In this document: positions 1 to 10,953 of the stretch, piece by piece
Layout: each line of letters opens with the position of its first letter
How positions within the stretch are numbered: position 1 is the first letter of the stretch
Origin: Luscinia megarhynchos
Taxonomy: Eukaryota; Chordata; Aves; Passeriformes; Turdidae
Direction: 5' to 3'
Assembly: GCA_034336665.1 (NCBI GenBank)
Contig: CM067592.1
Span: 33,477,942 to 33,541,941 of the forward strand
Length of the DNA: 64,000 bases
Program-made: the position numbers and the translations under genes
Notes under the pieces: generated by a model
Told to the model about the DNA's origin: nothing
Databases searched by the model: none
Seen by the model: only the letters and a program-made list of their open reading frames with translations

Positions 1-460
1 GCGACGCAGCACCTTCTGCAACAGGACTATCATCACTAAGAAAAACAGAACTCTCTTTGGAAGACCGGCTGCTTCTTATGGTAGCCAAGCCACTGTCTGG
101 ACTCACAAGGTCTACATTAACATCAATGTGGGCTTGCATAGACCCATTTAGATCTGGAGGATTTTCTACAAAATTGGCAGAACTGGGCTGTGGTTCTACA
201 TCAGAACCATATAGCTCCATAATACCAGAAGATCCTTGTGAAAGTGGAGCACTTCCAGCAACAGCTTCAGTAGAAGAAGTTCTACTGTTTGATACCATTT
301 CTGGTTGTCTTCTATTTATAACTTCCTTAATTAGAAGAAAAATTTGATCACAGGTCACCAAAGAATTTTCTTGATGATAAATGAGAATTTGGTCACATTC
401 ACATTCTAGAGGATCCAGCTCTAAACAAGGATTCTGACATTCTTCTAATTCACAGCAGAT
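1..460 (-). CDS. PRUNE2: PRUNE2 exon 8 (start of the giant exon, partial)
   Basis: This is the first 460 bases of the long exon that encodes most of PRUNE2; it runs off the left edge. The acceptor is clear: a pyrimidine-rich stretch ending ttcaacag, with AG at 462-461. The frame is open throughout (153 codons plus one base), starting ICCELEECQNPCLEL. This Cys/Glu-rich stretch completes the DHHA2-like part. It is followed by the conserved Ser-rich linker with SRTSSTEAVAGSAPLSQGSS, ENPPDLN and SPDSGLATIRSSRSSKESS, which matches mammalian PRUNE2 almost residue for residue. Exon 7 joins in phase 0 (GNQ followed by ICC). In mammals this exon is several kilobases long; its 3' end is not visible. 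A plus-strand reading frame at 57-347 is a shadow of this exon. Confidence 0.95.
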   Translation of the reverse strand, partial: MCCELEECQNPCLELDPLECECDQILIYHQENSLVTCDQIFLLIKEVINRRQPEMVSNSRTSSTEAVAGSAPLSQGSSGIMELYGSDVEPQPSSANFVENPPDLNGSMQAHIDVNVDLVSPDSGLATIRSSRSSKESSVFLSDDSPVAEGAAS

Positions 461-1456
461 CTGTTGAAAAATGGGATATTTCAGAAGTCACTGCAATCAT
501 GGACATAAGGCACATATTTACTACTTCATCATGTAATACAGACATACCTATCTCTTCCTATTAACCTATTGGTTGGCCATTTCACCATACTATCCTTATT
601 ATGAGCCTCAAATAGATTATGTATTACAAGAGAAGATCAAGACAAAATATGTGTTGTATGATTGGTCAGAAATTATATCATTTGACTTTTCAGTTCATTT
701 CTTGTTAGTAATAGAAAATCCAAATAAGTATTTGGTTGTTCCCTTAAGAAATCTGAGTAAATTTATGTAATAGTACTTTAGAAATGTATTTCTAGAATAG
801 GATAATTATATTATTAAAATAAGTAAGAGCATTTATATTGACCTTGAAAACAGTGGAGTCACTTAGCCACCTAAGTGACTAGCCACCCTAAAATCACAAG
901 TTTTCAAAACTGAGAAAACAGCTCAAAAAGTTGTCATTGAGATAGTCTCTATCTGGGGATAAATATAGTTTAAAAATGGGAAACATCTAGCTCTGGACAA
1001 ATGTATAGAGTAGTAATAATTTGTTTTGATTTCAGAGCTTGAATTCTTTAAGAATAACATATACATATATGACTTCTGTTCATTATCATTTACAAGGTGT
1101 TTGCTTATCACTCAATGCCAAAGACACATTTGTGTAAATCGCAATGCAAACCCAAGTCAAAACTAGTGGGAAAAATAACCCAAAACAACAGTTTAACTGA
1201 ATTGAATAATCTTGCTCTTTCAGTATTTCTGTTAACCTTTTTCGATTAGCTTGGTCTGAAGTTTGGTCTGAATAAATATTATAGTCTTTTGTCCTCTTAC
1301 TATATAAATAATGCAGCCATTTCAAACAGCTCTGTTGCTGGTCAACTGTTGCTACGTTTTTACCTCAATTCATCAACATCTTGATCTAGAGTAGTTCAAA
1401 AAACCCCAACATTTATTTTCCAGGGAAAAGATCTGATTCTTTTTCCAGGTACTTAC
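461..1456 (-). other. PRUNE2 intron 7
   Basis: A 996-base intron with donor gtaagt (1456-1451) and acceptor AG (462-461). It is AT-rich unique sequence. I see no repeat family and no credible gene; short reading frames at 573-770, 923-1111 and 1086-1325 have no recognisable similarity. Confidence 0.85.
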
Positions 1457-1615
1457 TTGATTGCCTAGCTCTACATTTTCCGAGTATACTGCTATTTGTT
1501 GTTTTGTTTGCTTCTCATCTGACAAGCAGTTGGCCACAATGACAAGTACATCAAACCCATATTTATCTATGAATGCTTTCAGGTCACCAATGAGACTCCT
1601 GTGTAATATGCAGTC
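1457..1615 (-). CDS. PRUNE2: PRUNE2 exon 7
   Basis: This 159-base exon encodes 53 whole codons, phase 0 at both ends. It begins DCILHRSLIGDLKAF and ends AVYSENVELGNQ. The acceptor is tttttcag at the 1617-1616 side and the donor is a near-consensus CAA|gtaagt. The exon belongs to the DHHA2-like half of the Prune module; the central FDVLVIVANCLSDE is the family's hydrophobic strand followed by an acidic turn. It lies about 36 kb downstream (in gene direction) of exon 6 and 1 kb from exon 8. It is too short and stop-bounded to show as a conventional long reading frame, so it is called from splice sites and similarity. Confidence 0.94.
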
Positions 1616-2007
1616 CTGAAAAACATTAAGAAATTAAAAGAAACGTCAGCAACTTTTCTGGTTCTTCTCATCAAAACTTGCCATAAAAATAGCCGTAAAT
1701 GTTTAGAAGTATCAGCAGGTCTAAAAAGCAAGAGAATTCCATTTCACTTGTCAAAACAACTATGTGCCTAATAAAAATCAAGAACCAGTCCCATAGCACA
1801 GTAATGGAAGAACGCTAAAATATTAAACACAGATTTTGCCTTTTTGAATCTGCTGGTGAAACTTAATTCTTACTTATTCCTGCAGCCTGCTTTCGCAACA
1901 TTGCTTAAAAGCACTCTAAGCTCTAGGCTAGTGTATCCCCATGACAAAGAAACTGGGCAAAGGGGATAGGAGACTTGAATTCATGAGCATGGAACGCCTA
2001 TAAAAGT
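1616..2007 (-). other. PRUNE2 intron 6, end next to exon 7
   Basis: About 390 bases of AT-rich unique intronic sequence between the exon 7 acceptor and the first CR1. Nothing recognised. Confidence 0.6.
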
Positions 2008-2546
2008 TCAAACTCAATAAAGAAATATATGCAGTGTGGAAGAAGGGACAAGCCACATGGAAGGACTCTTGGAACATCAAGTTTCAGGGATAAAATGAGG
2101 AAGGCCAAGGCCCACTTAGAACTGAGTCTGGCAAGGGATATCAAGAACAGCAAGAAGGGCTTTTACAGTTTTATCAGCAGCAAAAGAAAGATTAGGGAAA
2201 ATGCAGGGCCACTGCTGAATCAGATGGGTGTTCTGGTGATGGAAGACACAGAGAGCGTAGAATTACTGAACACATTCTTTGCTTGTCTTTACTGCTGAGT
2301 CCGGCCCCCATGAGTCCCAGAACTCAGAGGTAAAAGTGGAAACCTGGAGAAAGGAAGGCTTCCCCTTGGCTGTCGAGGATTGGGTTTGAGATCAGCTATG
2401 CAGACTTAGCACCATAAATCCATGGGATCTGATGGGATGCACCCAGGGCTGCTGAGAGAGCTGGCAGAGAGCTGTTGCTCTGCTGCTCCTCATCATCTTT
2501 GAAAAATCATGAGTGGGAGAACAGGAGAAAGGGAGAAGTGCCTGAT
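2008..2546 (+). mobile_element. CR1 LINE, 5' fragment of a copy split by an LTR
   Basis: This is the first part of a CR1 retrotransposon in plus orientation, antisense to PRUNE2. The reading frame at 2029-2298 carries the region that links the CR1 endonuclease and reverse transcriptase, with KAHLELSLARDIKNSKKGFY and then EDTESVELLNTFFA. At 2421-2465 the sequence matches the conserved CR1 stretch encoding the 'SMGPDGMHPGLLRELA' region. The copy is 5' truncated at about 2008 (edge uncertain by a few tens of bases) and stops abruptly at 2546, where an unrelated 381-base insertion begins. Frame breaks show that it is dead. Confidence 0.88.
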
Positions 2547-2927
2547 TGTGGACACACTGAAGGCCCAGGCAGGGTTTGCCAGGCCTTTTTTCAGGCTCTG
2601 AGCTCTTTTTCTCACACTGGAAAACCTTTTCCCAGGCTGAGACAGTTTCTCAGCTCTGGCCTGAGCCCTTCCCAGGATGATAACTTTCGGAAAAAACAGA
2701 AAGGAATTAATAATAAAGATTAGCACCTGGTGTTGACTAAAAAACAGTTCTCATGCTATGTAACAGGACTTGTTTTCTTCTATTGTCCAACGGACTGCTG
2801 TCCTATTTGAAACTTGCAAACCACACTATAAATATGGTTCAGTCTTTCAATAAAATGCTTCTTTAGCCTCATAGCTGGAGAAGTCTTAGTCGTTTCTATA
2901 CGCAACTCCTAGCGTGTACAGCAATAG
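2547..2927 (+). mobile_element. Solo-LTR-like insertion nested in CR1
   Basis: This 381-base segment has no CR1 similarity and interrupts the CR1 exactly between two copies of ctgat (2542-2546 and 2928-2932), which I read as a 5-bp target duplication. It begins TGTGGACAC. A canonical LTR end would be ...GTGTACA at 2920; the seven bases 2921-2927 before the duplicate are then unexplained. Near the 3' end it has TATAAAT (2827-2833) and AATAAA (2849-2854), a typical arrangement for an LTR promoter and polyadenylation signal in plus orientation. No internal viral genes are present, so it would be a solo LTR left by recombination of an endogenous retrovirus. The family cannot be named from sequence alone. 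Confidence 0.7.
2827..2854 (+). promoter_or_regulatory. TATA box and AATAAA of the LTR
   Basis: TATAAAT at 2827-2833 is followed 22 bases later by AATAAA at 2849-2854. Both lie on the plus strand inside the LTR-like insertion. If active, they would start or end transcripts antisense to PRUNE2 within intron 6. Activity is inference only. Confidence 0.45.
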
Positions 2928-4345
2928 CTGATGATTCAAGGAAAGCCAGTGTCACTCCTGTCTTTAAAAATGCCAAGGACATCTGGGAAACTACCAGCCA
3001 GCCAGCCTCTCCTCAGTTCCTGGAAAGGTGATGGAACAGATCATTCTAGAGATCATCAAAAAGCATAAAGAAGACAGAAAGGTCCTCAGGAACACAGGAC
3101 TAGTCAGGATGGATTCACCAAAGGCAAATCAGGTTTGATCAATCTGATAGACTTCTATGATGGCGTGGCAGGATGGGTCAGCAAGGGGTGATGTCCACAA
3201 TGAATGAATGGTGTCTACCTGAGCTTCAGCAAGGGTTTTGATACTGTCTCCCACAACATCCTCATAGGTAATGCTCAGGAAATGTGGGTTAGAGGAATGG
3301 ACAGTGAGGTGGATCAAGAACTGGCTGAATGGCAGAGCTCAGAGTCATGATCAGTGGCGCAGAGTCCAGCAGGAGGCCTGCAGTCTGTGGTATTCCCAAG
3401 GGATCAATACTGGGACCAGTCTTATTCAGCTTGTTTATCAATGACCTGAAGGAAGGGATTGAATTCTCAGCAAGTGGTGACACTAAACTGGGGGGAGTGG
3501 CTGATCCACCTGAAGGCTCTGCTGCCATTCCATGGGACCTGGATCAGCTGGAGGGTTGGGCAGAGAGAAACCTAAAGAGGCTCAACAAGGGCAAGTGCCA
3601 GGTCTGCACCTGGGGAGGAGCAGCCCCAAGTGCCAGCACAGGCTGGGGCTGAGCTCCTGCAGAGCAGCTCTAGAGAAGGACCTGGGGCTCCTGGTGCATC
3701 ACAAGCTGTCCATGAGCTGTCAGTGCCTGTGGCCAGGGGGCCAAGGGGATCCTGGGCTGCTCTGGGAAGAGTGTGGCCAGCAGGTGGAGGGAGGTGATCC
3801 CTCCCCTCTACTCAGCCCTGGTGAGGCCACACCTGGAGTGCTGTGTCCACTTCTGGGCTCCTCAGCACAAGAGAGACAAGGAGCTGCTGGAGAGGGTCCA
3901 GTGGAGAGCCACAAGGATGATCAGGGGTCTGGAGCTTCTCTCTTGTGAGGAGAGACTCTGGGAGCTGGAGCTGGCTCTGTTTGGTCTGGGGAAGAGAAGA
4001 CTGAGAGGGGATCTCATCAATACATGGAAACACCTCAAAGGTGGTGTCAGGAGGATGGTGCCAGACTTTTCAGTGGTGCCCAGAGAAGAGACAAGGAGCA
4101 ATGGCTGTAAACTAAAGCTCAAGAAGTTCCACCATAACTTGAGGCAGAAATTCTTTACACTGAGGTGGCAGAGCACTGAACCAGGTGCCTAGGGAGGTTG
4201 TGGAGTGTCCCTCTTTGGAGACACTCAAAATCCACCTGGACATTCTTGTGTCACCTTCTCTAGGTGACTCTACCTTGGTGGGGGGTTGGGCTGGATGATC
4301 ACCAGAGGTCCTTTCCAACCCTAACAATTCTGTAGTTCTGTGATA
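2928..4345 (+). mobile_element. CR1 LINE, 3' fragment with reverse transcriptase remnant
   Basis: This is the continuation of the CR1 split by the LTR, beginning in the second ctgat copy. Frames at 3329-3652 and 3773-4192 encode the reverse transcriptase core and C-terminal part: GIPKGSILGPVLFSLFINDL is clear. The expected FADD catalytic box just after it reads FSASGD, so the active site is lost. Downstream are [12 protein letters not shown] and [17 protein letters not shown], typical of CR1. The 3' end is the CR1 signature of short tandem attctgt/gttctgtga units with no poly(A) (4325-4345). Multiple frameshifts make it a fossil. Confidence 0.93.
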
Positions 4346-4613
4346 CTGGTCTATTGCTATTTCCTTGAATAAATCACGAGGTTCTTGTTAGAAAAATACA
4401 TAATGAAATCTGTCATGCCAATATTTCATCAAAATAAAACAATAGCTGTTAAAATAATAGTACTAACATGCAAAATCCACAAGCTAACTTAATTCTTAAG
4501 CCCCTTGTATGTGTCCATGATGATGTTACCTTATTGTAACAGACAACTACCACAGATTCCTTCTATAGGTTCCCTTGTTCCTGCTCTTTGAATTGTGCAA
4601 ATCTTCAAAAAAA

Positions 4614-4646
4614 TACATACACACAAACACACACATACACACACAA
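4614..4646 (+). repeat. CA-rich microsatellite
   Basis: An interrupted (CA)n tract beginning atacatacacac and running about 33 bases. It is imperfect, with t and aa interruptions. Confidence 0.8.
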
Positions 4647-7600
4647 GCAAGGACTGAGACAAAGTATTTTTACACTCCTTGTATAAAAAAATTACCTTCT
4701 TTCACACACAGCCCACACCAAACACACAGGAGGTAAATTTTTATGTTTCCTATTCTTATTAATACTTGGACTAGCCCAATTATGTAAAATTTGTAACATA
4801 AACCATACATCCACCTTTCTCAACTGGGAACATAATGCATGAAGTATAAATGTCTTTTTTCAGCCCTCATTTCTGATAACTGCTGGTGAACAGAGACTTA
4901 GAAATTGTATTTTCTCCTTTATGTTTCTGCTGTTGGTATTAAAATAATTTTAGGCATCTTCTAGCCAGAACTTCTTTTGATGCTGCCAAGCTACACTGGC
5001 CTTGAATAAACAGCAGTTCATTATGAACACAGCACAACTGTATATGCAGATTGGCATGTTATTCCTCTGCATCTGTCTCCTACCTAATAAATTACTGGTT
5101 TTGTTACAAATATATAAATACTATTTATTAATCTACTCAAATGTGTCCACAAAATGCACCTCCCTCCCCCTAAGTTAAACTCAAAACAAAAAAATCTGTT
5201 TGTCAAATGCTTTGGAAGTAGACTCCTTCCTGTGACTAGAGATGAAGGTCCCCTTTGCATAGCACCTAAAAATTAGGTTTATGTGAAATTTACACAGATT
5301 AATGCAGAAACAGTCAGATGCCAGTTTATTGGTGGACACTCAGACATGAAATCTGAATAGAGGGTTACAGAAATGAAAAAGCATGAAAAAGTCATCTCAG
5401 TTATCCCATTCCTAACTGCAGCTGGAGCAACTAAAATCTGTTCAAATTAAAAAACCTGCACTATAGCAGATTCAAAACCATCTGAAAATCCTGATAACCT
5501 GCCTAAACACTCCTGAAGTTTATTCTTTTGAACTACTAGCAACAAAATTCAGATACTCCCTTCACAAGCATTCAAACCTTCAAGTAAATAATGACAGTTG
5601 CAAACAAATCTTAAAAATTACCAAAGACCATATATTGAAAGACATAGCAGATATATTGGACTCTCCCACTAATTTGCTAACCTAAATTAAAAGGAACATT
5701 GCACGCATTATAAATGCTTACAGAAAATTTTTTAAAATGCCTTCAGAAAGGAAAAAAAATGCCATTAATTTCAACACTTAAGCTGGTACATCCCAAATTA
5801 TTTACAAGTATTTAAAATATGCTGTTGATGAAGCAGGAGATACACTGACAAATACACTGATACCTAAACAATGACAAAGTCAGTTAACTGGTCATTTTTA
5901 TACACTTCTTTGACTAGTATGTGCTGGCTTAAGTATTAACTAATATTTACACAGTATACAGCAGGTAAACAGCATATGTAAACATTATTATGTTGTTATA
6001 ATGCCCTCTAAGTAACTTATAAACAAAAAAAATATTGTTAGCATACTTGAAATATATGTACTTGAAATAAACAGAATATAGCAGTACATGTATTTTGCAC
6101 AGTTAACAGCAACATAACCACTGGAGTAATTTAGTGTCATAAAGTGTAATAAAATGGTGCTTTTGTCAAATGCATATAAATAGCTTCTGCTGTAGCAGCA
6201 TTATGATGAGTATTCTGAAATTTACAAATATTTTTTCATATCAGTTAGGTGAGCAGAATGAGAAAGTTGGAAGAAATCCAAAGACTTTTGAAGGATTTTT
6301 GAACATTACCTGTTTAGTTAATATGTATTTTATTGAGAAACACCATTTTATGTAAGTTGTATACTGCTGGGAAATTTCTTTCTCTGAAACTATTTTCCTT
6401 CTTGATTCTCAAGAATCTCTTTTTAACAGATAATGTAACTATAGACATGGATAATTCTTTAAAAGAAGCAAAATATCCAAGAAATATCTGAAGAGAATCT
6501 GTAACTTCTCTGTCTCTTGCAACACTGATTCATGAAATCAACAACCAATTACCCAAGTGATCACTGAAAAGTAATGTAAAGTGTACATTACACACACTTC
6601 TGACTCTTCTAAGCTAACTGTGTCAATATTAACCTGACCAAATTAAGAACAAACTGTCTCTTTTGTTCTTCACACTTCTCACATGGGGAGCACAATATGG
6701 CTTTTGTCAGAGGTGCTCCATCATTTTGGCTCAAGGAAACTGTCAGTACAGTTTGGGATTCGTTATTCATGGGCAGATACCCTGATGGGTCTAATGAAGC
6801 CTTTCTGCTGACAACTCATTTGCTAAAAATACCCAACCGTCACAAAATATAAATGAGGAATATAGTATCCTATTATAATTTTCACAACTGATGCAATTAT
6901 CACAATACATAAGTCATACATACTGCTACATACTGCATTCTCTTAATATTTCATGGTCGGTACTTCTGCATTCCAGTTTATTTCTATGTGATCACTGATA
7001 AAACTTTATGACATACTTAAATTGCAATATAATAGGGTAAACACCAATGATACAGCACACATGCAGAGCTAACAGTCTGTGTGCCATTTGTTGTAAATCT
7101 AGCTAATTACTAGAAGCCCCCTCCTTTATTAAAAAAAATAAAATTAAAAAGCAAGGCAAAAGAGTGCAGAAAAATACTCATTTTTTTAATAAAAAGTTTT
7201 CAAGTGAAGGTCACTGAAAATTTAAAGAACAGTATAAACTGTATGATGTTTACAAGACTCTAGAAACATGAACAAGTGTATCTGTTTTACCTCTGTTTTT
7301 TCCCATGAACACCACTGGTAAAAATGCTGTATTAAAAATCACTACCTTTTATGTAAGGAAAGTCTGCATTTTACTATTGTGTACTTTGATGTAACAAATA
7401 GCAGCTCTTCTGCATTGATATTTATCAGTCTTCTGGTGAGAACAAAAATAGCAGCAAATTCTCTTTTATGTCTACTGTTCCCAAAGACAAAAAAGGTATT
7501 AGGTCCTAAACTATAGAGCAGGCAAATGGGTATCTTTGAGCTTTGTTATTTTGCTCTATGATAATCCCAGCCACACATTTAACTTTAGGCATTCCAAACT

Positions 7601-7755
7601 TAAGTTGGAAAGCATTTGAACTGGAAATACTATAACATTGTGGAATGCTCATATTGAGTAATTCAATGAGTGTCTGTTTAGCACTCACACCCCTTAGTAC
7701 TGTGATGATGGTTGTGTTTTTACTGTCTGTGATTTTCATGAAATGCAGAGTAACT

Positions 7756-7800
7756 AAAAAAAAAAAAAAAGAGAGAAAGAAAGCAAAGAAAAAACAAGGA
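7756..7800 (+). repeat. Polypurine A/G tract
   Basis: Fifteen consecutive A residues followed by gaga/aaag-type purines, almost pyrimidine-free for 45 bases. Simple sequence. Confidence 0.8.
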
Positions 7801-10800
7801 TTCCTCTTTAATAAAAAAAAACCCAGCACATTTTGTTTAATGAAAGCATGTTTAGACAGGTTCATAATGGAAAGGGTGTGTTTTCTAGAGCATTGGTGCA
7901 TTCATCCTAGTGTCCTAACAATGATCCATTCTTTATGAATTCAGAGTGCAGCTAAACAGGTTTCACTCACATTTGATAAAGGTCCAAATTCTGTATATTC
8001 AAATGCAGACTTGTCCATTTTAACCTTTGTTTAAGTAGAGCTTACAAAGATTTACATGTTTTTTTACATCACATGGTTTCTGGGCATGACTGTGAAGTCT
8101 CCTTTTGCAAAACTTGAGGTAGAAAAATTTTGCTCAGGTACACTGCCAAACTTCAGTTTCATTATTCCCCATTTACAGAACTAGCTGAGGCAGCTCTGAA
8201 TTCAGGAGCTAGGGCAGAGTATCTTCATGTATCCTAAAAGACATTATGATATACGTGTAACATAAGGATAATATCATCATGGCCCACTTAGCTTACAACA
8301 TTCTTCCTAGAGCTGGAATACCTGCCTTCAACGTCTATCACTGTCACCCACCTAAGAATACAAATTCTTATCCATAAACAAGGCAGCCCCCCATGAGTGC
8401 TGAGGCGAACAACTGGTTCTCTGAAATACAGCAGTCAAAAATGCTCCCCAGTGTCAGTGGGGCTTAAGCATATGTACTCAAAGAAAATAGCAGATCAGAA
8501 GGGCTGGAGATGAAACTCTGCCAAGGCACTGCCACTGCTGCACGACATAAACATTGCACAGCCTAAAGACATTAATAAACACAGGTAATGGTTTGCAAAC
8601 TCCTGTGTACCTAATAATAATGTTAGATTGGTGTGGCCTCAATATCCAGAAGAATGTTCCTGTACTGTTTTGCAGCAGTACAGGAATCAGAGAACATCAA
8701 AGTACATAATGTAGTCTGGCGTAGAGGGAAATTTATTTTGATCTCTAAGGGAAGAAATTCAAAGTGCTTGTAATTTGTCTCATTTTTAGAGGATGTTTTC
8801 TGTAATAGTTAAATTGTGACTGATAAAGCTCCCAATTCTGACCATTTCTGGTTGTTGAAGTAGTTTAGAGTTGCTAAAAATGCAAAATAAATTAAAATAT
8901 ATAGATGTAATTTTCAAGTTCAAAGGCTTAAATGACACCTCCTTTTCAAATGTGTCTTTAAAACTCTGCCTCTGTAAAATAAGCTAAGGGAGCAATGAGA
9001 AAACTTGCAATAATAGCTGCATGACTTTTGTTCCAAGTAGAGAAGTACAGAGAAATGTAGTATGTTGAAATGTAGTCCCTCCACATAATTTTAAAGGTTG
9101 AAGTAGATACGAATGTTTTTTTTGACAAAGTACATGGAGAGGAAAGTCTTTTATTTTGAAACCACAGGTATACAAACGCTAAAAGTAAAGGCAACTGCTT
9201 ATGCACCACATTTAGAAGGAAAAATCTCCCATAGAAAATATGCACAAAATATGTACAAAATTAAGTACAGCATAGTTTATACAATCTAATAATTATTTAC
9301 CTCAAAAATTTAGAGGAGAAAAAGAAGCATTAATTTTTTTTAATCAATAAGCTATGTGGACATAGTCTATAATACACTTTTTAAAATATTTTATTTTATT
9401 CTGTCTTCTGATTATAGGTTAAGAACTTCCATTTGATTTTCCCATAGCTTGTAAATCAATTAAAAAATACTGAAAAAACACAACCTATCACTTCAGTTAC
9501 AAGGTTCATTTAGTCACATACAATATTTGATTTCACTGTTGACTGATTAGCAAGTGGTAACAAGCAAAAGGCTGAATTGCCAGAGTGATGAATTAAAACA
9601 TAAGAAACATCACAACCACAAATGTACTGACCAGGAGCCATCTCTTTTAGCCAGCTAAGTCTCAGGTGTAAGGTTATATGTAGTAATTCATACCTTACAA
9701 AACAATCCCCATGCAAACATGATAATGCAAAAACGCATTTCTGGCTGTCAAGAAAATTTCTGGCAAAATTAATCAACCATTCATCCATTCAGGCTCTTTG
9801 CATATCCTTTTGTCAAAGAGGGAATACTAAGAGATTTCTTTCCTCTTTCACACGCTCATTGCAATGGTTTGTAAAATCCATCAAGCCTGAGTTGATTTAT
9901 TGAACTGTCTCTTAGCTCAGCAGTGTAACTATAGCAAATGAACTGGTAACTTCTTAAAAAACAGCAGTGATTCAACAGTATCTGGTTTATTTGATTCCTT
10001 CTAACTTCAGATTAGCAATTTCTTAAAGGCACTGACTTGCTTTATTTAGTAGTTCTATCTGCAATTTTATACCAGCATATTTTGTTTGTACTGCCCCATA
10101 TTTTTTAATATTATGTTTTGACATTTGACAAAGGCATTTTTGATTTATAACTGATGTTAGACTTTACCTAAATCTTTACATCTTCATGCCAGGTAGTATG
10201 CTTCTACTGCCACTCAACAGAGCTTTCAAATTTAAATACAATACTGCTGTGTACTATTATGTTTGCCATCTCACTCATTAGGCTATGAATACTGAAAACT
10301 AATTACTCCCACCTATTTCTTTAATTACACAGACAACTTTGCATTCATTCAACTGTTTTTGTATTCATCTATTCCCATCACTAGTAATGAGAATTGTTAT
10401 AAAAAGTAGTTAAGGCACAAAAGACAGAGATATGCCAAGCCATTTAAAGCACATGGATTTTATTGCTATGCATCGTCCATTGAACCCCATGAAGCACATT
10501 CATCACTCACCAGCTTTGCATTTTTCTTCATAAAGATATATGACCTTTGCCTATTAGATTTCATTAGCAGGGCACCATACAAGGCTCGTCTGCAGATGAC
10601 AGGATAGAAAGCTAAACAACCTCGCCTGAAGGATTTGTGAGAACAAGCCCATCTTCAATCTTTGTCCCTGGGAGGCACTTCTAACACCTGCCAACCACAG
10701 CACTATCATCAGAAAAACATTTAGAGATTTATCTTCAGGCTGGTGATTATAAGAGATAATTTGTTTGGAGTATGGATAAAGTTGGTCTAGCATAAACAAA

Positions 10801-10909
10801 CTACAAGCTCAAATTATACGATGAACCTCATTAACTATTGATTTAACCACTGCAAATCCATGAACAAATGTTCTATCAAAATGTTAATTCTTCATTAAAA
10901 TATAATGAT

Positions 10910-10953
10910 AAAAAAAAAAAACAAAACCAAAACCAAAACAAAAACAACAAAAC
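10910..10953 (+). repeat. A/C-rich simple tract (AAAACC type)
   Basis: A run of A's followed by repeated aaaacc and aaaac units. It resembles the tracts near 28797 and 59767 and is the reverse complement in style of the GT-rich tracts at 16478 and 62261. Confidence 0.75.

Noticed and set aside
57..347. Plus-strand 96-codon frame
   Set aside because: It is the antisense shadow of PRUNE2 exon 8, whose minus-strand frame is clearly conserved.
3532..4327. Several overlapping frames on both strands
   Set aside because: They are all alternative frames within the CR1 3' part, where GC-rich sequence has few stops.
7506..7938. Long frames on both strands
   Set aside because: They pass through the polypurine/polypyrimidine tract, and no similarity is seen.
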